The notes beneath the pieces were generated by a model. It saw only the letters and a list, made by a program, of their open reading frames with translations. It was not told the origin of the DNA and made no database searches. This document shows, in pieces, positions 1 through 5,275 of a stretch of 5,275 nt of DNA. Origin of the DNA: Spirochaetia bacterium UBA5550 (lineage in GTDB: Bacteria > Spirochaetota > UBA4802 > UBA5550); assembly GCA_002425885.1 (NCBI GenBank), contig DINC01000083.1, positions 1 to 5,275 on the forward strand. The letters are read 5' to 3'. The translations under genes and the position numbers were made by a program. How positions within the stretch are numbered: position 1 is the first letter of the stretch; each line of letters starts with the position of its first letter.

Positions 1-1528
1 TAACAGCTAAAGCACGCGCCAGGCTCATCCGGTTGTTTGCCTTTCTGCTCCCCACGGAGTCGGCATATCCAGTGATGATAATTATTGCAGAATCATTCAA
101 CCGTAAATATTCAACAATTGAGTATAGGGCAGGGATGTCATCATTCCTGATTCTTGCGGAATTAAAATTGAAATGTATGCTTCTAAACGCAGGTTTTATA
201 ATTTCATCTGATTTGAATATTTCAGGGGTAATTGACTTTTCAGGTGTAATTTCTTTTTCAATGATTGTTTCTTTTTTTATTTCCGGAGCCTGTTTTTGTT
301 TTACCGGATTTCTGTTTATATAAAGTGCCACATCCTGATACTGTTCAGGGAGAACTTTAACTTTAATTCCTGAACCACGGTAATCAGGGGATAGTGGTTC
401 CACGGAAAGCCAGCGTACATCTTTTTTAGGGTATATGAGAAATACTCCGCTGCTGTCTGTTTTAGAATCTGTATTTCTTGCAGCATCTTTTAAACCATCC
501 GCGTCAGTTATAAGGCCGATCCGCAGCGGCAGATTTTTCAGCGGTTTTCCTGTGAGGGAATCAGCTACAGTTATTTTAAGCTTGGATTCTTTCGAGAACA
601 CAGTTTTTTTGCTGCTTACATTTTCCTGTACTCTCATAGTATCTTTACTTACATAGATATCATATCCTCCAAGCCCTCCGAAAGTATTATTACAGATAAC
701 ATAATCTGTTCTGCTTTCCGCATAGTAGAGGTCATCGAATACGCTGTTTATCGACGGGCTCGCATTAACAGGCTCGGTAAATCCCTTAGATGTTTTTATG
801 GTGTAATAAATATCCCATCCTCCAAGGCCGCCGTTTCTCATTGAGGAGAAATAGTATCTGCTGTCTTTGTACGAGGGGATAAAAGCTACTTCAAAATTTC
901 CTGAGTTGATCGATGCCGGGAGTTCCTTCGGATTAATATATTTCCCGTTCTGCAGTTCGGCCATGTAAATTTTTGATTTATCCGGATTTTTATAAGGCCA
1001 TCTTGTGAAAAAAAGATACTTGCCGTCATGAGAGAGTGAAGGTGTTCTTTCATTCATTGAAGTGTTTACATCACCTTTAAGTAATTCCGGCTGGCTCCAG
1101 CGGCCGTCACCGTAGTGTGAGATATATAAATCGAAGGTAATCCTTTTGTTCCCGTCAGATGTCATTGGCGGTGAAAATCCGGCGGGCCTGTCAGATGCGA
1201 AAATAATTATTTTTCCATCGGCTGAAATAAATGGAGTTTCATCATTTGAATCGGTACAGAGTTCAAAAATGGGGAAGGGATCACTCCATAGACCTTTTTC
1301 CTTTCTGCATATAAATATATTGTGCGATTGTTCTTCCGGTTTTTTCGAGTTGAAAACCATTATACTGCCGTCAGCAGTAATTGAAGGGGAGAAGTCATCT
1401 CCTTCTGAATTGATTCTGAATCCGGGATTGACGAATTTTCCGTTCTCACGGCCATTGTCAGCTGAAACAAGAATGACTGCAGTTAGGACGATTACAGCTG
1501 CTTTTATATGTCGATGAAACTTTATCAT
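1..1528 (-). CDS. PD40-propeller / OmpA-family exported protein (C-terminus beyond window)
   Basis: The minus-strand frame is open from an ATG at 1526-1528 to the left edge, giving 509 visible codons. Residues 1-23 form a signal peptide ending in VSA with no lipobox Cys, so the protein should be periplasmic. Five PD40 (WD40-like, TolB-type) units follow near residues 45-63, 97-117, 160-177, 212-243 and 264-294. The last two share a GGLGGxDIY motif. Residues about 316-405 look like a carboxypeptidase-regulatory-like beta sandwich (SLTGKPL, later TDSSGVF). A Lys/Glu/Pro-rich linker (408-446) leads into an OmpA C-terminal domain that starts at IHFNFNSARI. Within it, GYADSVGS and SLARA place D490 and R505 fifteen residues apart, the spacing of the pair that binds the diaminopimelate of peptidoglycan in OmpA proteins. 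The domain is cut by the window edge, not visibly broken. An AGAGG lies 10 bases before the start. The family and domain order are clear; the ligand of the propeller is unknown. Confidence 0.93.
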   Translation of the reverse strand, partial: MIKFHRHIKAAVIVLTAVILVSADNGRENGKFVNPGFRINSEGDDFSPSITADGSIMVFNSKKPEEQSHNIFICRKEKGLWSDPFPIFELCTDSNDETPFISADGKIIIFASDRPAGFSPPMTSDGNKRITFDLYISHYGDGRWSQPELLKGDVNTSMNERTPSLSHDGKYLFFTRWPYKNPDKSKIYMAELQNGKYINPKELPASINSGNFEVAFIPSYKDSRYYFSSMRNGGLGGWDIYYTIKTSKGFTEPVNASPSINSVFDDLYYAESRTDYVICNNTFGGLGGYDIYVSKDTMRVQENVSSKKTVFSKESKLKITVADSLTGKPLKNLPLRIGLITDADGLKDAARNTDSKTDSSGVFLIYPKKDVRWLSVEPLSPDYRGSGIKVKVLPEQYQDVALYINRNPVKQKQAPEIKKETIIEKEITPEKSITPEIFKSDEIIKPAFRSIHFNFNSARIRNDDIPALYSIVEYLRLNDSAIIIITGYADSVGSRKANNRMSLARALAV

Positions 1529-1537
1529 CCCGGGATT

Positions 1538-1544
1538 ACCTCTT
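1538..1544 (-). promoter_or_regulatory. Ribosome binding site of the PD40/OmpA gene
   Basis: On the minus strand this reads AAGAGGT. Its AGAGG core ends 10 bases before the ATG at 1528. It is a moderate Shine-Dalgarno match with slightly long spacing, and it supports that start, which also places the signal peptide at the very N-terminus. Confidence 0.5.
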
Positions 1545-1623
1545 AATGTAAATCTATAACATTAATCGGAAAATATTCTATATATCTTTCTCTTAAATTG
1601 ACGATAATTAAAAATAATGAACC

Positions 1624-1630
1624 GGAGGAG
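1624..1630 (+). promoter_or_regulatory. Strong Shine-Dalgarno that fixes the barrel gene start at 1635
   Basis: GGAGGAG lies here, with its GGAGG core ending six bases before the ATG at 1635. It sits inside the reading frame if the upstream ATG at 1617 is used, and no comparable site precedes 1617. It therefore favours 1635 as the true start and removes six residues (MNRRRG) from the longest frame. Confidence 0.75.
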
Positions 1631-1634
1631 AGGT

Positions 1635-2447
1635 ATGTCCAGGAGAACTCTGTTATGCTCATTTTTCGCGGTGGTACTGCTGTTAACTTCAGCGGGAATT
1701 TTCGCGCGCGAGAGCTATGAAGATTACATGGAGCAGAAATACAGGGGGAGCGGACAGAATATCCGTGTAAAGAGAGACCGTCCTCTATCCGAAATTGATC
1801 CCGCTGAAAAAGAGGATCTACTTGATGAACTGCGGGGAGCTGTGAGAGAGGAGATCGATCATAGCATAAAAGAAGAAAAGACCGATGACAGCAAGAAGGT
1901 CAATGAAAGCCGTTTTATTGAAGAGGTGAGAAGCATTGTCAGAGAGGAAATTGAGGATGCAATAAAGATCAAACAGGGAAGATATCTTAGAAGCGGCACT
2001 GTTGAAGTGGGCGGGTTTCTTTCGTATCAGGCACGGGGTGTTGAATCTGACGAGGAAGATAATAATAATATACTTAAAATTTTTCCTCAATTCGCTTATT
2101 TTCTCGGAAACAATATTGCCATAGCTCTCAAGGGTGAGGCGGAGTTTAACCTTACAACAGATACTCAGGCTTATGCCGGAGGGATAGGCCCGCAGTTTGT
2201 ATTCGGAATTACTAAACGTAATGATGTCTGTTTTTATGCTGACATGATGGGTGGAATCAGCAGAAATACACAGATAAACGACAAGTTCGGCTACAGGTAT
2301 TCAAACGGCATGGGGCTGAAGTTTGTGATGACAAGCGGAGTTATTTTTAATGCCGGTGTTCAGCTTGTTTTCGATAATCTTGGCGAAAACGTTTCGGGCT
2401 TTCAGAATATAATAGTGCCAACAATAGGTATAACAGCCTGGTTCTGA
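1635..2447 (+). CDS. Outer-membrane beta-barrel protein with duplicated N-terminal charged helix
   Basis: The protein is 270 residues long from the ATG at 1635, chosen over 1617 because of the Shine-Dalgarno between them. Residues 1-24 are a signal peptide (MSRRTLLCSFFAVVLLLTSA, then GIFA), with cleavage likely before RES. Residues about 55-114 are highly charged and helical and contain two copies of one motif at 62-82 and 94-114, sharing a V-R-E-E-I core 32 residues apart. From about residue 121 the protein alternates polar and hydrophobic residues in roughly eight strands and ends in Ala-Trp-Phe; a terminal aromatic is the usual signal for outer-membrane barrel assembly. The likely structure is a small eight-stranded barrel with a periplasmic helical or coiled-coil stalk. 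No family-specific motif is recognised, so its role (structural anchor, adhesin or pore) is open. It is the first gene of a compact cluster; the next begins four bases after its stop. Confidence 0.85.
   Translation: MSRRTLLCSFFAVVLLLTSAGIFARESYEDYMEQKYRGSGQNIRVKRDRPLSEIDPAEKEDLLDELRGAVREEIDHSIKEEKTDDSKKVNESRFIEEVRSIVREEIEDAIKIKQGRYLRSGTVEVGGFLSYQARGVESDEEDNNNILKIFPQFAYFLGNNIAIALKGEAEFNLTTDTQAYAGGIGPQFVFGITKRNDVCFYADMMGGISRNTQINDKFGYRYSNGMGLKFVMTSGVIFNAGVQLVFDNLGENVSGFQNIIVPTIGITAWF
1818..1976 (+). repeat. Protein-level tandem duplication: two charged amphipathic helices
   Basis: Bases 1818-1880 and 1914-1976 encode two 21-residue segments that align without gaps: LLDELRGAVREEIDHSIKEE and FIEEVRSIVREEIEDAIKIK, each followed by one more residue. 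They share E-x-R-x2-VREEI-x3-IK and are 96 bases (32 residues) apart in register. The similarity is visible in the protein and only partly in the DNA, so the duplication is not very recent. Both copies lie between the signal peptide and the barrel and would form an amphipathic, possibly oligomerising, periplasmic helix. Confidence 0.7.
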
Positions 2448-2451
2448 TTAT

Positions 2452-3429
2452 ATGGTACAGGCCCGGAGATACAGCAATAGTGAACTTCACAGGATAAAGG
2501 AGTTTACCGGTCATCTTTTCGAAATTCCCTCAATAAAAAAAGAACCCCTTCTAATAGGGGAGAGGCTGATAATTAATTTTATTGAAAAGAATATACAGGA
2601 ACTCAGCGTAATATTTAAAACTCCCGGGTTTTTCCCCGATCTTGGCCCTGCTGAAGCGGTTGAACTTATATTTGATGATATATATGACCGGGTATACGCA
2701 TCATCACTACAGCCGATCAACAGTTTTCTTGATAACACTGATCTCTCGTTTTTTGACAGGCTGTCGGAAACCGGTATTGTTGATGATATGCATAGAAGAA
2801 GAAAACTTCATGATTTTGTTCTTACTCTTTTCAGGGATAGAGAGGTCCGCTACAGGATGTATCCTGTAATCGCAATCTTCAGATATAACGCGGCGGACCG
2901 TTATATGTCAGAGATCTTTAACCGTCGTGGATATATTTATAAAGAGATCACACGATTTGACAGGATTAATACTGATACTGATACTTATATAAGTCTGATT
3001 AAAGTAATAATCCTTTTGAGGAGTGTTGTGTACTATCGAATTGATGGAGTATATGAAGAAGCGGTTCCCCCTGGTGCAGTGAAAATTCCGGATGCCGCAG
3101 CAGAGACAGAATGTGTTAACAGGTACACTGATGGATTAATCAGATACCTGACATCAAAGCTCCCCGGGATTCCGGCAGGAATTATCAGGCTCGGGGTTAA
3201 ATCGCATTTACCGGCAGATAAACTCGATGAAGGAGATTCCCTTGCAAAACTGGTGTTTATACTCTGCTCAATGTTTCAGTACTACAGGGATGCCGAAAAT
3301 CCCTACAGGGTTAATGAGCCAGCCGAGAAGAGCTGGCTGGGCATTGCAAAACATAACAGCGGTTATGCCGGATATGACAGGGATATGATTGATAGCCTTT
3401 ACCTGATCGCGGAGGATAACAACTGGTGA
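2452..3429 (+). CDS. Hypothetical 325-residue protein, probably cytoplasmic, unknown family
   Basis: I do not recognise this family. There is no signal peptide and no convincing membrane segment; the most hydrophobic stretch (residues 179-194, YISLIKVIILLRSVVY) carries Lys and Arg and looks like a buried helix. The sequence appears mostly helical, is rich in Tyr, Arg, Asp and Ile, and has an N-terminal helical half (1-170) and a C-terminal half (215-325) joined by a loop near 200-215 (EEAVPPGAVKIPDAAAE). No catalytic motif, nucleotide-binding loop or zinc-binding Cys/His cluster is seen. The ATG at 2452 lies four bases after the barrel gene's stop with no Shine-Dalgarno before it, which suggests translation by coupling or re-initiation. 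Its last four bases overlap the start of the membrane sensor gene. Tight packing implies co-expression with both neighbours; the most economical guess is a cytoplasmic partner of the downstream membrane protein, but nothing in the residues shows this. Confidence 0.8.
   Translation: MVQARRYSNSELHRIKEFTGHLFEIPSIKKEPLLIGERLIINFIEKNIQELSVIFKTPGFFPDLGPAEAVELIFDDIYDRVYASSLQPINSFLDNTDLSFFDRLSETGIVDDMHRRRKLHDFVLTLFRDREVRYRMYPVIAIFRYNAADRYMSEIFNRRGYIYKEITRFDRINTDTDTYISLIKVIILLRSVVYYRIDGVYEEAVPPGAVKIPDAAAETECVNRYTDGLIRYLTSKLPGIPAGIIRLGVKSHLPADKLDEGDSLAKLVFILCSMFQYYRDAENPYRVNEPAEKSWLGIAKHNSGYAGYDRDMIDSLYLIAEDNNW
3317..3338 (+). repeat. Perfect 7-bp inverted repeat inside the hypothetical gene
   Basis: AGCCAGC (3317-3323) and GCTGGCT (3332-3338) are exact reverse complements around an 8-base loop. 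It lies about 90 bases before the GTG start of the membrane protein. No T-run follows, so it is not an intrinsic terminator. It could be an RNA hairpin affecting coupling or message stability, or simply coding sequence for EPAEKSWLG. Confidence 0.35.
3411..3415 (+). promoter_or_regulatory. Shine-Dalgarno supporting the GTG start at 3426
   Basis: GGAGG lies 10 bases before the GTG at 3426 and 19 bases before the alternative ATG at 3435. The spacing, together with the GTGA overlap with the upstream stop, favours the GTG. The site lies within the end of the upstream coding region, as is usual for coupled genes. Confidence 0.6.
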
Positions 3430-4562
3430 GCTCAATGGTGAAAAGAAAAATTTTTCAAAATTTAATACCTGCCGTGATAATACTTTCCCTTCTTCAAAAT
3501 TTTATCAATGAGTATGCTGCATTTGTAATGTGGAGTACTGTTGCAATAACCGTACTGTTTTGTGCAGGTGTAGTATTTGACCTGTTCTTTTCAGTGGAAT
3601 TTATAGTAAAAAGTCTAAAAGCGGCAAAACGTAAAGAATTCATCTCTTACATGAAGTATAAAAACGGATGGGTCGATTTAATAAGTTCACTTCCTGTTCT
3701 TATTCTGTATTCTGTGCCTTTTTTCTGCATCCTTTTAAAAAGCAATGCGCAGAGCGGCACTATATCTCCATTGGCTTTTGAAATACTGAGTGTTGTGACA
3801 ACAATCAGGCTGCCGCTGGTGCTGAGGAGCATCAGGGTTGTGAAGCTGTACGGAATAACCGGACTCCATAATTCAGAAATGACCAGACACCACACTTCAG
3901 CAGCAGGAACAATGGCTGTTATCACTGCTGCTGTTGTTATAATGCTCTGGTCCGGAATCACAGGTTTTTCAGATCCGGAGGGGAATAATAAAAGAAGCAC
4001 GGAGTATTCAAGACTGCTTGTGGAGCTTGAAAGCGCCGCCACGCTGAATAATCTTGATTTCAGGGAGTTATGTGAAAACACTCTGATTAGCGATCACCGA
4101 TTAATAAAGATTAATTATAATGATGGTAAAAGGTATGAGAAGCTGTCTGAATCTGAATTCAGTAAATACTATAATTCCGGTGATTATATTAAAGTTTCAG
4201 GGAAGCTCTGCTCTCTTACTGTTTCTGTTAAAGATCTAAAAAGGGAAAATGCGCGGTTAAATATGCTGATCTTCTTCATTCTGCTGGGACCCGCTGTGGC
4301 ATTTATGTTGCTGTATTCAAGGCACTTTTCCCTTACTGTTTCAGATGTTGCAGGTGCTCTTAACTCGGGATTCAGAAAAAGAGATTACAATCTGATGATA
4401 AAGATCAAAAATGAGTATAAGGAAGAGGAATTATACAGGCTTGCACAGTTTTATAATGACGTGTATCTCCCTGCAAAGCTCAGAAAGAGGGATATGAAAA
4501 AAGAGGGGAGCGGTTCACCGATAACAATGGATGCGGTGAAAGAATTTGATGAAAAGGGGTAA
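3426..4562 (+). CDS. Voltage-sensor-like membrane protein with outer loop and HAMP-like tail, no pore
   Basis: The protein is 378 residues long from a GTG whose GTGA overlaps the upstream stop; an ATG at 3435 would only remove three residues. Residues about 12-140 read like S1-S4 of a voltage-gated channel. S1 spans about 13-30. S2 (about 36-60) carries F55-x2-E58. S3 is GWVDLISSLP with D84. An S4-like helix has R128, R134, R137 and K140 on an every-third register, with Leu at 131. F-x2-E in S2 and Asp in S3 match the gating-charge transfer centre of Kv channels. The S4-S5-like linker (141-158) leads to a fifth helix (159-178). There is no pore helix or selectivity filter; a loop of about 99 residues (179-277; C216 and C262 could pair if it is periplasmic) leads to a sixth helix (about 278-297). 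The tail 300-352 resembles a HAMP linker (EEELYRLAQFYND, like DE-I-G-x-LA-x2-FN), without the usual N-terminal Pro. No kinase, cyclase or phosphatase domain follows. Inferred role: membrane sensor rather than channel. The fold assignment is moderately supported; the function is unproven. Confidence 0.75.
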   Translation: MSSMVKRKIFQNLIPAVIILSLLQNFINEYAAFVMWSTVAITVLFCAGVVFDLFFSVEFIVKSLKAAKRKEFISYMKYKNGWVDLISSLPVLILYSVPFFCILLKSNAQSGTISPLAFEILSVVTTIRLPLVLRSIRVVKLYGITGLHNSEMTRHHTSAAGTMAVITAAVVIMLWSGITGFSDPEGNNKRSTEYSRLLVELESAATLNNLDFRELCENTLISDHRLIKINYNDGKRYEKLSESEFSKYYNSGDYIKVSGKLCSLTVSVKDLKRENARLNMLIFFILLGPAVAFMLLYSRHFSLTVSDVAGALNSGFRKRDYNLMIKIKNEYKEEELYRLAQFYNDVYLPAKLRKRDMKKEGSGSPITMDAVKEFDEKG

Positions 4563-4565
4563 TAA

Positions 4566-5275
4566 TCAGCCGTCTCTCCTGTCGCAGATTATTTTAAGGG
4601 ATGACTGGTCAGGGGTGTGATTCTGATCACTCTGTTTGAATATCAGAATAATCTCTGTCCTGAAATTCATCTTCATTATAAAATAGTATTCACCTGAAAG
4701 TTTGCGTACAAGATCAATTCCTCTCCCGGTTTCCGAAATGTGGTCAGCTATATCTTCACCTGTTTCGAAAGATTTTTCTATAAGTTCATTCTGAATTATT
4801 ACCGCATTAATGCTCTCCAGAATTTTTTCCCTGGTCAGTTTGCCGTTATAATCAGTTATAGATATTCCATAAGAGTCGCTGTTTCTGCAGAAATGTATAT
4901 CAACGTATTTATCTTCACCAAGTACAACCGGTATTCTGTGAAGTTTTTCCTCTGTCAGTCCATGTGAGTGATAAACCGCGTTAATAGTCATCTCGTTAAG
5001 CATAAGATTGAGAGTTGACCTGCTGGCTAAATTGAAATTCCAGTTTTCGATCTGTTCAATAATCAGTGATATTGCTTTCCGTATCTGTTCTGATTTTGTA
5101 ATACGGATTTTTTTATGCTCTATTATATCCTGAATATAATTTTCGAGGCCGAATATGTTCTCAAGAGTTATCAGCTTTCCCGTGAGGTTCAGAAGTTCCG
5201 ATTTTTTTACAGGCTTATGCAGTACATTACCTATCCCGCGGGTGATTATTCTGCTGAAAAATGTATCGATATTCT
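4566..5275 (-). CDS. Receiver domain fused to RsbW-like HATPase (N-terminus beyond window)
   Basis: The minus-strand frame is open from the right edge to the TGA at 4566-4568, showing about 235 residues. The Met at 5003 is internal, because coding similarity continues upstream of it. Numbered from the right edge, residues 1-40 are the end of a receiver domain: GIGNVLHKPVKKSELLNL contains the conserved Lys-Pro (20-21) before the last helix. The phospho-accepting Asp lies outside the window. After a helical linker (about 35-78), an HATPase domain of the anti-sigma/RsbW type begins. Its N-box is LNEMTINAVYHS with E94 and N98; a D-x2-G motif (D141, G144) lies in ITDYNGKLT; the G-box is ETGRGIDLVRKL (G183, G185); and a final strand carries NFRTEIILIF. 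There is no histidine phosphorylation motif in the visible part, so it is unlikely to be a classical sensor kinase. It may bind or phosphorylate a partner-switching protein under control of the receiver, or act on another output. It converges on the membrane sensor gene with three bases between stops. Confidence 0.88.
   Translation of the reverse strand, partial: NIDTFFSRIITRGIGNVLHKPVKKSELLNLTGKLITLENIFGLENYIQDIIEHKKIRITKSEQIRKAISLIIEQIENWNFNLASRSTLNLMLNEMTINAVYHSHGLTEEKLHRIPVVLGEDKYVDIHFCRNSDSYGISITDYNGKLTREKILESINAVIIQNELIEKSFETGEDIADHISETGRGIDLVRKLSGEYYFIMKMNFRTEIILIFKQSDQNHTPDQSSLKIICDRRDG

Larger units (their letters stand above)
1529..1634. promoter_or_regulatory. AT-rich divergent intergenic region with probable back-to-back promoters
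   Basis: This 106-base spacer separates the divergent PD40/OmpA gene from the barrel gene, so both promoters should lie in it or in the adjoining coding ends. On the plus strand a weak pair is ATAACA (1556-1561) and TATATA (1579-1584) with 17 bases between. On the minus strand TAGAAT (complement of 1575-1580) matches the -10 consensus at five of six bases, but no good -35 stands at the right distance. A TTGACG at 1598-1603 has no -10 partner downstream. No clear operator palindrome is visible. Exact start sites cannot be assigned; only the presence of promoters here is well supported, from gene orientation. Confidence 0.4.

Noticed and set aside
33..1517. Plus-strand open frames at 33-323, 435-656 and 1146-1517
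   Set aside because: They lie antisense to the continuous PD40/OmpA frame, which has recognisable domains along its whole length; their translations show no motif and no ribosome binding site.
1617..1634. ATG at 1617 as the start of the barrel protein
   Set aside because: It would place a strong Shine-Dalgarno inside the coding region and add MNRRRG before a signal peptide that is already complete from 1635; no ribosome binding site precedes 1617.
2530..2560. Terminator-like stem (CCCCT/AGGGG, 2545-2560) followed on the minus strand by a T-rich run
   Set aside because: The stem is only five pairs, it lies inside a plus-strand gene, and no minus-strand gene lies upstream that would need it; probably chance from Lys codons.
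3950..3975. GITGF in the membrane protein as a remnant K+ selectivity filter
   Set aside because: It sits at the end of the fifth helix rather than after a pore helix, and lacks the T-x-G-Y/F-G pattern in the right place, so it gives no support for a channel.
3647..4081. Minus-strand open frame of 144 codons inside the membrane protein gene
   Set aside because: It is antisense to the S3-S4 region, whose motifs are clear on the plus strand; its Ser/Val-rich translation is typical of a shadow frame.
5001..5003. ATG at 5003 as the start of an independent 145-residue ATPase
   Set aside because: The frame stays open to the right edge and encodes the start of the HATPase helix and a receiver C-terminus with its KP motif, so this Met is internal.
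1..5275. tRNA/rRNA genes, CRISPR array, insertion sequence, riboswitch or attachment site
   Set aside because: No cloverleaf-like segment, regularly spaced repeats, transposase motifs or terminal inverted repeats were seen; genes fill the window except for the 106-base divergent spacer, which shows no riboswitch-like structure.

Overview
The window (roughly 40% G+C by eye) carries five protein-coding genes on both strands. Two are cut by the window edges. There is no RNA gene, CRISPR array, insertion sequence or phage gene. The organism is a Gram-negative bacterium, since an outer-membrane barrel with a C-terminal Trp-Phe and a PD40/OmpA peptidoglycan-binding protein are both encoded. The gene types (PD40-OmpA protein, receiver-HATPase fusion, voltage-sensor-like membrane protein, lineage-specific unknown) would suit a spirochaete. 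That assignment is an inference from overall style and is weak. PD40-OmpA proteins are also common in Bacteroidota, but the clear GGAGG ribosome binding sites before two of the genes argue against that phylum.

Layout. Positions 1-1528 (minus, C-terminus outside the window) hold an exported protein made of a five-blade PD40 propeller, a carboxypeptidase-regulatory-like sandwich and an OmpA-type peptidoglycan-binding domain. A short AT-rich divergent spacer (1529-1634) separates it from a tightly packed plus-strand cluster. First is an outer-membrane protein with a duplicated charged helix and a predicted eight-stranded barrel (1635-2447). Four bases later comes a 325-residue protein of unknown family (2452-3429). 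Overlapping its stop codon is a 378-residue membrane protein whose first half resembles a voltage-sensor domain (3426-4562). Three bases beyond, in convergent orientation, lies the C-terminal part of a response regulator fused to an RsbW-like ATPase (4566-5275, N-terminus outside the window).

The most notable object is the membrane protein at 3426-4562. It has an S2 F-x2-E motif, an S3 Asp in a WVDLISSLP segment and an S4-like helix with basic residues on a three-residue repeat, but no channel pore. The S5 and S6 positions instead flank a loop of about 99 residues on the outer side, and a HAMP-like cytoplasmic segment follows the last helix. This reads as a possible voltage- or membrane-state sensor without a pore. 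No output domain is attached, so any signal would have to pass to a partner. The unknown protein translated just before it and the receiver-ATPase encoded beside it are candidates, but neither link can be shown from sequence. The two envelope proteins suggest a locus concerned with envelope structure or envelope sensing.
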